Notes: generated by a model not told the origin, from the sequence alone. Positions 54,447-63,668 are shown, counted from the stretch's first letter. The stretch is 64,000 bases of DNA from Arthrobacter sp. TPD3018 (GCA_003075315.1 QDFQ01000005.1:183423-247422); one strand, 5' to 3'. Program-made: numbers and translations.

Positions 54447-56720
54447 CTAAAAGCGCCGGTTGGCCGAAAGGGCCAGGGTGCGCGGACGATAAGGCGTATA
54501 GTAGCGCGCGGTCGTCGCGGCGAAGGGATTGCCGAAGGCCAAGGTATCGGCTCGCACCCCGGTCAGATTGTCGACGTCGAGCGCCAACGTCAGCCGGTGA
54601 GACTGGCCGACCACACCGAACCGCCCGATGACCCGGGGCGGCATCCGCCGGTCGTCGGGGCGATCCAGCCCCATATGCGTGGCGCCGATTAGCTCGGCGG
54701 ACAGACGCGGCACGACCTGCCATCCGCCCACCGTCTGCATCCGAGACACCGCCAGCCGCGCCGACAGATCGGGAACCAGCGGCAGATAGCGGGAGGGGTC
54801 GTCGCGGCGCCGCGGGCGCTGCGCAACCCCGCCCGCCGCGATCCGCCAGCCCTCCGTGGTCTCCCAGTCGACGCTCGCGTCCAGGCCGACGATACTGGCG
54901 CGCCCCGCGTTGCGCGTACCGATCCAGCCTTCGGGACGTAGATAGTCGGACTGGATATCGCTCCACCGGGTCAGGAAGAGATTGCCGTCGATGCCCAGCC
55001 GCCCGCCGAGCAGTCGCATCCGGCCGCCGAGGTCGAGCGCGCGCACCCGATCTGCCGCGTAGCGCCGCGTCGCACCGTCGTCGGTGTTCAACCCGCCCGG
55101 ACGATAGGCCGTGGCAAAGCGGGCATAGACGATCCGCCCCGGGTCAGGGATGTAAGATAGTGAGACGTTGGGCGTCACCCCGATCTCAGCCGGTGCGCGG
55201 CCGACCGCGCGATCGATCCCGAACCTGTCGTTGCGTGTTCCCGCTCGAAAGACCCGGACGCCAAGCCCCAATTGCCAATGCTTCATCAGCGTCGCCGACC
55301 CGTCGGCGAACACCGCCGCCTCAGTCACCTCGCGGCTGGCGGCACCGCGGCGCGTGACGATCCCGTTGCGCGCCAGCCCGACCAGATCGCCTTCGGTCCG
55401 TGTCGACAGGAACGCGGCACCCGCCACCCAGACGAGCCTCCCGCTCTCCGCCGAGTTGACGCGGATTTCCTGATCGACCACGCGCAGCATCCGGTCGTTG
55501 TAGATCGCGACGGGCACACCGGGGGCGAGGACGCCACCGTCGTAGCGCTGGCTTTGGCTCTGCGTCGTCAGCCCGGTCGCAACGGTCAGCCGCAGCGGTC
55601 CGATCGGGCCCGTGATGGCCCCTTGGTAATGGGACAGGCGCGCCTGATACGGCTCCGCGGTCGGCACGTTGCGGCGATACGCGTCAGCGCGATCGACATA
55701 GGACGTGTCGCGGGCATCGATCGCCTGCCGCGCCGCACTGGCGTCGATCAACCATCTCCCGAAGGGAGCCACGCGAAACGCGATCCGCGCGCCGCGTGTC
55801 GACGTCCGGTTGAGATTGCGGCGACCATCGTCATCGTCGATCCAGCCGGGATCGACCGCGCCATAACCGACGATGCGCAACCCCAGCCGATCGCGGATCA
55901 GCGGCACATTGACGACGCTTTGCCCGGACGGCCCGATGCCGCCGCCCGCGACCCCGGACAGGCCGACGCCCACGTCCGCTTCCACCCTATTCAGCACCGG
56001 CCGGTTGGTAACGATCCGATACACGCCGCCCAGCGCGCCGGTCCCATATAGCGGCCCCTGCGGCCCCTTGAGTATCTCGACGCGCGCGACATCGACCAGC
56101 CGCAGGGCGGGATCGGCACCATCGAAGGCGATGCGCGCATCGTCCAGCTGGACACTGACCGGCGACTGGCTGAAGCCGTTGAAGACGCTGTCGGCGATAC
56201 CGCGCAGGAACAGCCGGTCCGCGCCTGGCCCCGCCCCCGTCAGCGTCAGGCCGTCCACCGCACGTGCGACGTCACGCGTCGTGCCGACCACGCCGCCCCC
56301 CACCATGCCCGGGCGCAGGATCGCAACCGGGGCCGGAATGGTGGACATGCCCTCGTCGCGCTTGCGGCCGGTCACGACGATGTCGGGCGGCGGCGTTTCC
56401 TCGACGGGCACCGTCGTGACCGGCACCGCCCGGGGGCGCAAGCGATAGGCCTGCGGCGCCACGCGCACCGCTTCCCACCCGAGCGGGTCAAGCAACCGCG
56501 CCAGGGCGTTCTCTGCGGTCATCCGTCCGCGCACCCGCACCGGCGCCAGCCGCGGCAGCGAGCCGTCACGCGCGATCGAGATCTGCGCCTGCTGCGACAG
56601 CTGCGCCAGTGCGCCGGTCAGATCGCGCGCGTCGATATTGAGGCGATAGCGCCCGCTCTCCGCCGGTACCGGCGCGGCGGCGATGCTAACGAGCGGTACG
56701 ATCGGCCAAATGTATCGCAT
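54447..56720 (-). CDS. TonB-dependent receptor with secretin/TonB short N-terminal (STN) domain, FecA-like
   Basis: A 757-residue outer-membrane transducer receptor. Signal peptide about 1-21, STN signalling domain about 22-95 (YRLNIDARDLTGALAQLSQQAQISI), TonB-box region PPPDIVVTGRKR near 110. The plug carries DVARAVDGLTLTGAGPGADRL, RVEILKGPQGPLYG and GTGALGGVYRIVTN. The STN domain lets ligand binding signal to the FecR anti-sigma factor, whose gene overlaps by 35 bp. Start ATG 56720 or GTG 56723 are both possible. Ligand unknown; not necessarily ferric citrate. Confidence 0.92.
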   Translation of the reverse strand: MRYIWPIVPLVSIAAAPVPAESGRYRLNIDARDLTGALAQLSQQAQISIARDGSLPRLAPVRVRGRMTAENALARLLDPLGWEAVRVAPQAYRLRPRAVPVTTVPVEETPPPDIVVTGRKRDEGMSTIPAPVAILRPGMVGGGVVGTTRDVARAVDGLTLTGAGPGADRLFLRGIADSVFNGFSQSPVSVQLDDARIAFDGADPALRLVDVARVEILKGPQGPLYGTGALGGVYRIVTNRPVLNRVEADVGVGLSGVAGGGIGPSGQSVVNVPLIRDRLGLRIVGYGAVDPGWIDDDDGRRNLNRTSTRGARIAFRVAPFGRWLIDASAARQAIDARDTSYVDRADAYRRNVPTAEPYQARLSHYQGAITGPIGPLRLTVATGLTTQSQSQRYDGGVLAPGVPVAIYNDRMLRVVDQEIRVNSAESGRLVWVAGAAFLSTRTEGDLVGLARNGIVTRRGAASREVTEAAVFADGSATLMKHWQLGLGVRVFRAGTRNDRFGIDRAVGRAPAEIGVTPNVSLSYIPDPGRIVYARFATAYRPGGLNTDDGATRRYAADRVRALDLGGRMRLLGGRLGIDGNLFLTRWSDIQSDYLRPEGWIGTRNAGRASIVGLDASVDWETTEGWRIAAGGVAQRPRRRDDPSRYLPLVPDLSARLAVSRMQTVGGWQVVPRLSAELIGATHMGLDRPDDRRMPPRVIGRFGVVGQSHRLTLALDVDNLTGVRADTLAFGNPFAATTARYYTPYRPRTLALSANRRF

Positions 56721-57645
56721 CACCTTCCACCCGCAGTGCCAGCCCCGTTAGCGCCGCGAGGGACCGCGCCATCCTCCGCCCGTCGCTTTGCGCGATCATC
56801 CCCGAAAAGCGACGCTCCGCCACGGCGCGATCAACCGTTACCGCCGTTCCGCTCGCCCGCGCGATATCCGCGACGACGAGGGCCAGCGGAACGTCGTCGT
56901 ACACCAGCGGCCCGCTCCGCCATCCGCCGACCGTACCCATGTCGATCGATTGTAGCACGCCGCGATCCTGATCCTGGATCGTCAGCGCGCGGCCCGCCAT
57001 CACCGCTGTCGCGTCGCCGCGATCGGGCGATGATACCGCAACCTCCCCCTCGGCTACTGCGACCCGCACCACCCCCTCGCCCATCGCGATATCGAACCGC
57101 GTGCCGACGTCGCGGATCGTATAGCGGCCAGCTCGAATGGTCAGCGGCCGGCCGGCATCGTGGCGAACGTCGAAAAACGCGCTCCCGTCCAACGTCAGCG
57201 CCTGCTCGCGCGATGCCGGCACGCGAAGCAGGCTGCCGGGCGCCAGGATGGCGCTCGACCCATCGGCCAAACGGATCGTCCGCACCTGTCCGGGACCGGT
57301 GCGATAGGCGATGACCGCCGGCTCGCCGCCTCGCCGCCCCTGATAGAGCAGGACCACGACTGCCGCGATCACGACGGCAGCGATCGCGCTCCAGGCGCCC
57401 CAGCGCGGCATACGCCGCCCCAGCGCCTGATCGGCCGGCCGAGGATGCAGCGCCGATCCCGCCGCGTCGATGCGATCATCCAGCAGTGCCATGGCATCAT
57501 AGGCATCGCGATGCCGCGGATCGGCCTCCAGCCACTCGGTGAAGGCCGACCAGTCCATGTCGTCATCGGCTTGCGCCAGATGCCAGCGCGCCGCCGCTTC
57601 GTCGATGTCCGCGCTCATGTCGTCCAGACGCCGCCCGTCCACCAT
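56686..57645 (-). CDS. FecR-family anti-sigma regulator
   Basis: A 319-residue inner-membrane protein. Cytoplasmic N-terminus (about 1-80) has the DUF4880 pattern AAARWHLAQADDDMDWSAFTEWL, which binds the sigma factor. One helix at about 86-104 (AIAAVVIAAVVVLLYQG). The periplasmic FecR domain has YRTGPGQVRTIRLADGSSAILAPGS and the C-terminal STN-like part (about 245-315) contacts the receptor. Gene lies between sigma (3 bp gap) and receptor (overlap), the canonical FecIRA order. Confidence 0.93.
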   Translation of the reverse strand: MVDGRRLDDMSADIDEAAARWHLAQADDDMDWSAFTEWLEADPRHRDAYDAMALLDDRIDAAGSALHPRPADQALGRRMPRWGAWSAIAAVVIAAVVVLLYQGRRGGEPAVIAYRTGPGQVRTIRLADGSSAILAPGSLLRVPASREQALTLDGSAFFDVRHDAGRPLTIRAGRYTIRDVGTRFDIAMGEGVVRVAVAEGEVAVSSPDRGDATAVMAGRALTIQDQDRGVLQSIDMGTVGGWRSGPLVYDDVPLALVVADIARASGTAVTVDRAVAERRFSGMIAQSDGRRMARSLAALTGLALRVEGDAIHLADRTAR

Positions 57646-57648
57646 TCC

Positions 57649-58236
57649 TCAGTCCTTCAGGGCGCGGCGCAAATGCACCATCGCCACCGCAATGTGTTTT
57701 TCTACCCCGCTCCGGCTGATCCCCAGCCGCGCGGCGATCTCCGCATGGCTCAGCCCGTCAAACTTATGCATCCGAAAGGCCCGCCCCGCCGCCTCGGGCA
57801 GCGCGGCGATCGCCGCGGCGAGCCGCGCCGTCTCTTCCCGTTCCACCATCTGTTGGTCCACACCGGGGGTCGGGTCGACCGGCTCGTCCCCCGTGCCGCC
57901 CCGCTCTACCGCCCACGCGCCATCGCGCACGATGCGCCGCCGTCGGGTCCGGATGATGTCGAGCGCGACGTTCTGGGCCGCGCGATACAGATAGGCGCGG
58001 GGATTGGCGATGGGGCCGGTCGCGCCACCATCCAGTCGCAACCACAATTCCTGCATCGCGTCCTCCGCCAGCGCCGGTTCGCCCAGGCGAGCCGTCAGGA
58101 AACGCAGCAACTCGGGCCGAAGCGACGTATAGACGTGAAGTAGCCCGGAACTGGGAAGCAAGCCGATACCATCTTCGTTGCGATTGTGCCGCGACGGGCA
58201 TGGACCACCGTGATCCGCAGCAACGGCGCCGTTCAT
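57649..58236 (-). CDS. FecI-like ECF RNA polymerase sigma factor
   Basis: A 195-residue ECF sigma. Region 2 spans about 40-105 (LHVYTSLRPELLRFLTARLG ... AEDAMQELWLRL ... NPRAYLYRAAQNVALDIIRTRRRR), and region 4 about 135-190 (IAALPEAAGRAFRMHKFDGLSHAEIAARLGISRSGVEKHI). It likely transcribes the receptor gene when the ligand binds. Start uncertain: ATG 58236 is chosen but the frame is open to 58329 and the first 35 residues lack family similarity. It is divergent from the MFS gene. Confidence 0.92.
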   Translation of the reverse strand: MNGAVAADHGGPCPSRHNRNEDGIGLLPSSGLLHVYTSLRPELLRFLTARLGEPALAEDAMQELWLRLDGGATGPIANPRAYLYRAAQNVALDIIRTRRRRIVRDGAWAVERGGTGDEPVDPTPGVDQQMVEREETARLAAAIAALPEAAGRAFRMHKFDGLSHAEIAARLGISRSGVEKHIAVAMVHLRRALKD

Positions 58237-58370
58237 CGCCGCACCAGCGACGCTATGCAACCCTGCGGCTTGGTGGCCGGCCGCTTCGTGCGGCGCCGCC
58301 GCAGCCGATGGGTCATGACACCCCGGCATGCCGCGGCGCGTACTGCCGGGCCTGGTCCGGCCATTCTTAT

Positions 58371-58384
58371 TTGATCTAAATCAT
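58371..58384. promoter_or_regulatory. FNR/FixK-like palindrome in the sigma factor-MFS divergent region
   Basis: TTGATCTAAATCAT, one mismatch from TTGAT-N4-ATCAA, ends 60 bp before the MFS ATG. It may link the transporter to a Crp/Fnr regulator. Confidence 0.5.
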
Positions 58385-58443
58385 GTCCGACGCGGATATT
58401 TCAAAGTGTTGCTGTGTTGGGGCCGCACGATCTGGAGGCGGCG

Positions 58444-59712
58444 ATGGCAACGACGGCAGGTACGATCACAACGCCCTCCAGTGACGGCGCAGCCGATCGC
58501 AAGCGTGCGACAGGCGCGCTGGCGGCACTCAATTTCTTCATGGCGGACATGCAGGCGGGCATCGGCCCGTTCCTTGGCGTCTTCCTGCAACAGCGCGGCT
58601 GGCAGTCGGGGCCGATCGGCACCGTCATGACCGCCGGCGGTGTCGCGGGCATGCTGTTCACTGCGCCAGCGGGCGCGTTCATCGATCATACGACGAAGAA
58701 GCGGCTGGTCGTCGTCGTCACCGGCATCTGTACCGTGCTCGCGTCCTTCCTCATCCTCTGGTCGCAGGCTTGGGCGGTCGTGACGGTCAGCCAGGTGGCG
58801 ACCGCGATCGCCGGCGCCGCGATCGGCCCAGCGGTCGCGGGGATGACGCTGGGCGTCGTCCGGCAAAAGGGCTTCAACGCGCAAAACGGCCGCAACCAGG
58901 CGTTCAACCACGCCGGCAACATGATCGGCGCCGGCCTGTCGGGGTGGCTGGGGTGGAAGTTCGGCATGCCCGCGATCTTCTATCTGTCGGCCGCCTTCGG
59001 CGTGCTCGCGATCATCTCCGTCCTCTCGATCCCCGAACGGGCGATCGACCATCAGGCGGCGCGTGGCCTGGAAAAGGGCGACGAAGGGCAGGATGGCGGC
59101 AAAGCCGAAGGCTTCAAGGTGCTGATGCGCAACAAGCCGATGCTGATCCTGGCGCTGGCGCTGGCCTGTTTCCACCTCGGCAACGGCGGAATGCTGCCGC
59201 TGTATACGCTGGCGGTCGTCGGTGCGGGCCAGGGCAATCCGGCCCTCTTCACCGCGACCACGGTCGTCGTCGCGCAGGCGGTGATGATCGCCGCCAGCAT
59301 CGTCGCGATGAAGGTCGCGGCGGGGCGCGGCTATTGGCTCGTCCTGCTGGTCTCGTTCGCGGCGCTGCCGCTGCGCGGGTTCCTTGCAGGCACGGTCATC
59401 CAGCATTGGGGCGTCTGGCCCGTGCAGGCGCTTGACGGCATCGGTGCAGGTTTGCAGAGCGTGGCGGTGCCGGGCCTTGTCGCTTGCCTTCTTAAAGGCA
59501 CTGGCCGCGTCAACGTCGGCCAGGGCGCGGTGATGACCGTGCAGGGCGTCGGCGCGAGCCTGTCGCCCGCGATCGGCGGGTGGATCGCGCAGGCCTTCGG
59601 CTATCGCGCCTGTTTCTTCATTCTCGGCAGCTTCGCGATCGCCAGCCTTGCGCTGTGGATCGGCTTTGCCGCCACGCTGCGCCCGGCCTGCGCCGGCACC
59701 GATCAGGACTAG
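58444..59712 (+). CDS. Major facilitator superfamily transporter
   Basis: A 422-residue permease with twelve predicted helices. LNFFMADMQAGIGPFLGVFL is the first helix, and AGAFIDHTTKKR carries the loop 2-3 MFS motif. The central loop (about 198-228) is charged. Motif AFNHAGNMIGAGLSG lies in helix 5. Substrate cannot be told. GGAGG is five bases before the ATG. It is followed 16 bp later by a metallophosphoesterase gene, suggesting co-transport or processing of a phosphorylated or anionic solute (inference). Confidence 0.9.
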   Translation: MATTAGTITTPSSDGAADRKRATGALAALNFFMADMQAGIGPFLGVFLQQRGWQSGPIGTVMTAGGVAGMLFTAPAGAFIDHTTKKRLVVVVTGICTVLASFLILWSQAWAVVTVSQVATAIAGAAIGPAVAGMTLGVVRQKGFNAQNGRNQAFNHAGNMIGAGLSGWLGWKFGMPAIFYLSAAFGVLAIISVLSIPERAIDHQAARGLEKGDEGQDGGKAEGFKVLMRNKPMLILALALACFHLGNGGMLPLYTLAVVGAGQGNPALFTATTVVVAQAVMIAASIVAMKVAAGRGYWLVLLVSFAALPLRGFLAGTVIQHWGVWPVQALDGIGAGLQSVAVPGLVACLLKGTGRVNVGQGAVMTVQGVGASLSPAIGGWIAQAFGYRACFFILGSFAIASLALWIGFAATLRPACAGTDQD

Positions 59713-59728
59713 GCGAAAGGACGATCCG

Positions 59729-60853
59729 ATGGGCAATTCAATCTGCTGGGCGCATATCGGCGACCTGCACCTCGACGAGGCGGACGACTGGCAGGGCCTC
59801 GGCCGGCTGGAGGGGATCGTCGATCAGGTCAATCGCGTCGCCGACGGGATCGACTTCGTCTTCGTCCCCGGCGACAACGCCAACCACGGCACGCCCGACC
59901 AATATGCGCGCATGATGGCCGCGCTGGCCCCGCTCCGAACGCCGTGGCGCATCATTCCGGGCGACCATGATTTCGAGCCCGGCGATCTCGCCCATTACGA
60001 CGCCGCCATCCCCGCCGCCAATCGCCCGGAGGCGGAGACGATCGCGGGCTATCGCTGCCTGTTCCTCGACATCATATCGGCCGGTGCGGGCGGCCCCGAC
60101 TTCCGGGTGACCATGCACCACCGCAACCGCCTGGCCGAGGAACTTGCGCGGGCCGAGGCGGCCGATCAGGTGCCGCTGGTGTTCATGCACGCCTATCCCG
60201 GCGACCTCGCCGCCGATGGCGATAGCATCGCCCGCACCTTCGCCGACGCGCGCGTCGCCTTCGTCGATACCGGCCACACGCATTACAACGAACTGCTGAA
60301 CGACGGCCGCGTCATTTACGGCGCGACCCGTTCTACCGCGCAGATCGAGGAGGATGCCGGCCGCGCGGGCTTTGCGATCGTGTGCGTCCATGGCCGAGCG
60401 CCCAGCTGGCGCTTCCGTCGTCTCAACGCCGCATGGCCGCATGTCCAGATCGTCAGCCCATGCGACGCGCGGCTGGTGACGCGGCCCGCCGATCCGCATC
60501 AGGTGCCGCGCCCCGGCGCCGTCACCATCGTCGCGCGCCTACTGGGCGCGGCCGCCGACGCGACAGTCGAGGTGCGCATCGACGACGGCGCCCCCGTCCC
60601 CATGCATCGCGCCGACGACGGCCTATGGCAGGCGACGGTGGCAGTCGAACAGGCCGGCGCGCACGCCGTCACCGTGACCTGCGGCGACCGTCACGACCGG
60701 ATCGACCTCCTCGTCCGCAGCGAACAGGACATCCCCAAACGCCGCCTCCACGCAGGCCTGGGCACCGACGCCCACGCCATCGGCGCATGGCCGATCGCCG
60801 GGATCGACGGTCTACAGCTGGGCCCGAACAAGAACGGCGGACCACCGGACTGA
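59729..60853 (+). CDS. Calcineurin-like metallophosphoesterase
   Basis: A 374-residue cytoplasmic enzyme (no signal peptide). The dimetal site is complete: WAHIGDLHLDE (GDxH), FVFVPGDNANHG (GDN), IIPGDHDFE (the GNHD equivalent reads GDHD), FMHAYPGD and DTGHTHYNEL (GHxH). The C-terminal 110 residues form an Ig-like beta-domain typical of icc-type proteins. It may hydrolyse a phosphodiester taken up by the neighbouring MFS; substrate unknown. AAAGGA precedes the ATG. Confidence 0.9.
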   Translation: MGNSICWAHIGDLHLDEADDWQGLGRLEGIVDQVNRVADGIDFVFVPGDNANHGTPDQYARMMAALAPLRTPWRIIPGDHDFEPGDLAHYDAAIPAANRPEAETIAGYRCLFLDIISAGAGGPDFRVTMHHRNRLAEELARAEAADQVPLVFMHAYPGDLAADGDSIARTFADARVAFVDTGHTHYNELLNDGRVIYGATRSTAQIEEDAGRAGFAIVCVHGRAPSWRFRRLNAAWPHVQIVSPCDARLVTRPADPHQVPRPGAVTIVARLLGAAADATVEVRIDDGAPVPMHRADDGLWQATVAVEQAGAHAVTVTCGDRHDRIDLLVRSEQDIPKRRLHAGLGTDAHAIGAWPIAGIDGLQLGPNKNGGPPD

Positions 60854-61447
60854 CGCGACTTCTTGCCGAGACGGCATGAAAGGTGGTCGAACATTATCAG
60901 CGAAAGTAGGGAGTAATGACGGAGAGGGAGGCACACCGACCCCATCGCTAAGCAGTACAGATGTCGATGTTTTTATATAGATTTTAGAGGTTAGCCTACA
61001 TGCCGGCCAACAGCGCGCCGATGTTTCGGTAAGTGGCCACCTTCTGCCGCGCGCATCCGAGTCGCATGGTTTGGAAAGGAAAACACTTTTATGATAGGTT
61101 AGCCCGAGGAAAAGGTAGCATGCGAGCCCTTACGCAACAAAATAGATCTGCTGAACCGCTTCCGGGCTTCGACCACTCGCGGATGTAAAAGCGCTTAGAT
61201 GGCTAAGCAGCGCATCACCGCCACGGAAACGGCGGCAGTTGGGACAAATCCGCCATCCACCGAGGCCAAGCCGAACGGCGGGGCAAGGGGCGTTGCGATC
61301 GGTTTGGCAATTATCGGTCTTGTTTGGATGAAGAGAAGTCGTGGCCTTTGCGCTTAAAGCTAGCGGATTCGGCCGAGGGCTTCGGCACCCCTTATCGAAA
61401 TTCCCACTCCCGATCGCGAAAAGGGAAAGCAAACCGATTCGCAAAAC
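60854..61447. other. Gene-poor, AT-richer stretch
   Basis: About 590 bp with lower GC than surroundings (for example GTTTTTATATAGATTTTAG near 60969) and no convincing long gene. On the minus strand a 23-codon ORF at 61073-61002 ends in YRNIGALLAGM, and a weak ORF lies at 61130-61444. A small hairpin GCTTAG/CTAAGC is at 61193-61208. Could be a scar of a lost element or a regulatory region. Confidence 0.5.
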
Positions 61448-61840
61448 TCACCCGCGATGCACGACATGAACCTTGTTACCGTCGGGATCGCGCAGGTAGG
61501 CACCGAAATAGTCGGGGCCATAGTGTGGGCGCGGACCCGGCGGCCCTTCATCCGCGCCGCCCTGTTGCAGCCCACCGGCATAGGCATCCTCGACGGCCTT
61601 GGGCGAAGGAGCCAGGAACGCCACCATACCGCCATTGGCGGCGGAGCAGGGACGGCCGTCGAACGGCCGATAGGTGTAGAAGCGGGGCAGGTTCACGCCT
61701 GGTATATGCCAGCATCGTGACGGTGGTCCCCCATCCGGTACTACGTCTCGCTGAACCAGTCCCAACGGTGCCAGCACCGCATCGTAGAAAGCTGCGGCGC
61801 GATCGAGGTCGCTTACCCCGACCGTGACATGGCTGAACAT
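61448..61840 (-). CDS. VOC family protein (glyoxalase/dioxygenase-like)
   Basis: A 130-residue vicinal-oxygen-chelate protein: MFSHVTVGVSDLDRAAAFYDAVLAPLGL opens it and YFGAYLRDPDGNKVHVVHRG ends it. Metal ligands are likely His4 and late Glu/His. ATG 61840 follows AGGGGTGT. It lies 11 bp downstream of an ArsR regulator, as in many small efflux or detox units. Substrate unknown. Confidence 0.88.
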   Translation of the reverse strand: MFSHVTVGVSDLDRAAAFYDAVLAPLGLVQRDVVPDGGPPSRCWHIPGVNLPRFYTYRPFDGRPCSAANGGMVAFLAPSPKAVEDAYAGGLQQGGADEGPPGPRPHYGPDYFGAYLRDPDGNKVHVVHRG

Positions 61841-61851
61841 CGACACCCCTT

Positions 61852-62151
61852 TCAGATCGTGCCCACGATCGACGGAATCGTGGCGAGCTTCTCATCATCG
61901 CGTCGGTAAAAGGTCCATTGCCGTATGCGCTTGGCAGTCACGAGGCCGCTCGCCTGCAGCACCCGCATATGCTCGCTTAGCGTCGAGGCGTTCACGCCCA
62001 GCTTGTCCGCGATAAACTGACCGCACACGCCATCCTCCACCAAGTCGCCGTCGCGCTGCGGCGGGAAGTGCGCGACCGGATCACGCAACCACTGGAGGAT
62101 CTGCAGGCGGCGTTCGTTGCCGACGGCCCGGAAAAGATCAGCGTCGCTCAT
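61852..62151 (-). CDS. ArsR family transcriptional regulator
   Basis: A 99-residue winged-helix repressor. LFRAVGNERRLQILQWLRDP is helix 1-2 and GQFIADKLGVNASTLSEHMRVLQASGLVTAKRIRQWTFYRR is the helix-turn-helix and wing. Cys around residue 43 (DGVCGQF) is single, so metal binding by a CxC motif is not supported; redox or organic ligand is likelier. It is divergent from phzF and upstream of the VOC gene, so it may control both. Confidence 0.88.
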   Translation of the reverse strand: MSDADLFRAVGNERRLQILQWLRDPVAHFPPQRDGDLVEDGVCGQFIADKLGVNASTLSEHMRVLQASGLVTAKRIRQWTFYRRDDEKLATIPSIVGTI

Positions 62152-62214
62152 CGATCGTCGGTTTGCCAATCAACAAATGGCTGTCAATCATGTGGCGAAT
62201 CGTAGGAGATCGCC

Positions 62215-63102
62215 ATGCCTACCTTGCCCTTCTTCACCGCCGACGTGTTCACGACGACCCGCTTCGGCGGCAACCCGCTGGCGGTGGTTATGGGCGGCGA
62301 GACGCTGGACACAGCGACGATGCAGGCGGTCGCGGCCGAGTTCAATCTGAGCGAGACCACCTTCGTCCTGCCACCCTCCGATCCGGCGCACACGGCGCAC
62401 GTCCGCATCTTCAACCGGACAGACGAGATGACGTTTGCCGGGCATCCGATGGTCGGCACGGCCTTTATCCTCGCCCGTCGCGATCCCACCCTGGACGAGG
62501 CGACGTTCGAGATCGCGGCCGGACTCGTTCGCATACGGATTGCGCGGGACGACGCAGGCACCGCAATCGGCGCGGCCGTAACGACGCCGCAGCCGCTGAC
62601 GATCGGGGAAACGCTGCCGCCCGCGCTGATCGCTGGCGTCCTGCGGCTCGATCCCGGCGATGTGGTGACGACGACCCACCCGCCGATCGCCGCCTCGAAC
62701 GGCAACACCTACGTCATCGCCGAACTGTCTGCTGACGCCCTGGCCCGTTGCTCGCCGGACATCGACGCCTTTCGGGCAGCACTGTCGGCGCATCCGCAGC
62801 AAGGCAATCGCTTTTCGGTTCACGTATATAGCCGGGAGGGTGACACGCTCTGCGCCCGCATGTTCGCGCCGCTGGCCGGGACGTGGGAAGACCCGGCGAC
62901 CGGCAGCGCCAACGCCCCGCTCGCGTGCCTGCTGCTGTCCCTCGACGCGGCGAGGGAGGCAGCGACGTTCACCATCGATCAGGGGGTGGAGATGGGACGG
63001 CCAAGCCGTCTTCGGGTCGACGCACAGCGCACGGCGGCCGGGATCATCGCGACGCTGCACGGCTCTTGCGTGCCCGTCATGGCGGGGGAGATCAGCCTGT
63101 GA
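62215..63102 (+). CDS. PhzF family isomerase/epimerase-like protein
   Basis: A 295-residue protein of the PhzF/diaminopimelate epimerase-like fold. Marks: DVFTTTRFGGNPLAVVMGGETL (substrate loop), FNLSETTFVLPPSD with the catalytic Glu46, TFAGHPMVGTAFIL, and EDPATGSANAPLACLLL near the C-terminus. GGAG before ATG. Most PhzF-like proteins outside phenazine operons have unknown roles. Its stop overlaps the start of the broken ridA (GTGA). No other phz genes are here. Confidence 0.92.
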   Translation: MPTLPFFTADVFTTTRFGGNPLAVVMGGETLDTATMQAVAAEFNLSETTFVLPPSDPAHTAHVRIFNRTDEMTFAGHPMVGTAFILARRDPTLDEATFEIAAGLVRIRIARDDAGTAIGAAVTTPQPLTIGETLPPALIAGVLRLDPGDVVTTTHPPIAASNGNTYVIAELSADALARCSPDIDAFRAALSAHPQQGNRFSVHVYSREGDTLCARMFAPLAGTWEDPATGSANAPLACLLLSLDAAREAATFTIDQGVEMGRPSRLRVDAQRTAAGIIATLHGSCVPVMAGEISL

Positions 63103-63571
63103 CGACGTATTGGATCGATCCCATATCGCTTCCCGACGATCGAACGATCGGCCCTATTCCGACACCGTGAGGATCGGCGACCTGCGGTTCCTGTCGGGCA
63201 GGATCGGGCTGGACTATAGCAATATGACGTTGGTCGAGGGCAACATTGCCGCCCAGCCCCGCCAGTGCCTCGCCAACATCGCGGACGTTTGATCGCTAAC
63301 AGGCAGCTGCCTCGATCGCGTCATCAAAACGACGATGTTCCTGACCACGATGACCGACTTTGCAGCTATGAACGAGGTGTATGCCGAAGTGTTCGCAGAG
63401 CGGAGGTCGTCACGCTCGACGGTCGCGGTCGCGGCTCTGCCGATGGGAGCGGAAGTCGAAAGCGCGGTTCTTGCCGGCGCGTTGGTTTCCCGATTGGAAA
63501 CCGCCATCGAGACGACACGAGCGTCCTCGGAATCGATCGACTTCGGAAATCTGGTTCGATCTCGCACTTAG
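63099..63571 (+). pseudogene. ridA: ridA (YjgF/UK114) pseudogene
   Basis: RidA proteins hydrolyse reactive enamine/imine intermediates. Similarity is spread over two frames: GTG 63099 (overlapping the phzF stop) begins the N-terminus through TIGP at about 63153; a 1-base loss then shifts to the frame with YSDTVRIGDLRFLSGRIG; an in-frame TGA at 63290-63292 (after ANIADV) interrupts it, and CLDRVIKTTMFLTTMTDFAAM ... RSTVAVAALPMG continues in the same frame to 63571. Two independent lesions mean the gene is non-functional, unless the sequence has errors. Confidence 0.78.
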
Positions 63572-63587
63572 CCGGAAATTGTCAATC

Positions 63588-63632
63588 GGCGTCCAAAAAG
63601 GACCCCCTATAGGCGTGCAAAAGGGACCCCCC
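63588..63632. repeat. IS21-type terminal tandem repeats
   Basis: Two near-identical units, GGCGTCCAAAAAGGACCCCC and GGCGTGCAAAAGGGACCCCC, spaced 24 bp apart. They are transposase binding sites in the IS21 family (established for the family). Confidence 0.75.
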
Positions 63633-63668
63633 TCGTCGAGCCGCGTAACGGGTATGACGGGCGCGCCG

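Noticed and set aside
61130-61444. 104-residue ORF on the minus strand
   Set aside because: No ribosome site or domain, odd composition; kept only as part of the gene-poor region.
62215-63571. Phenazine biosynthesis cluster suggested by PhzF
   Set aside because: No phzA-E or G genes; PhzF-like proteins are widespread outside phenazine producers.
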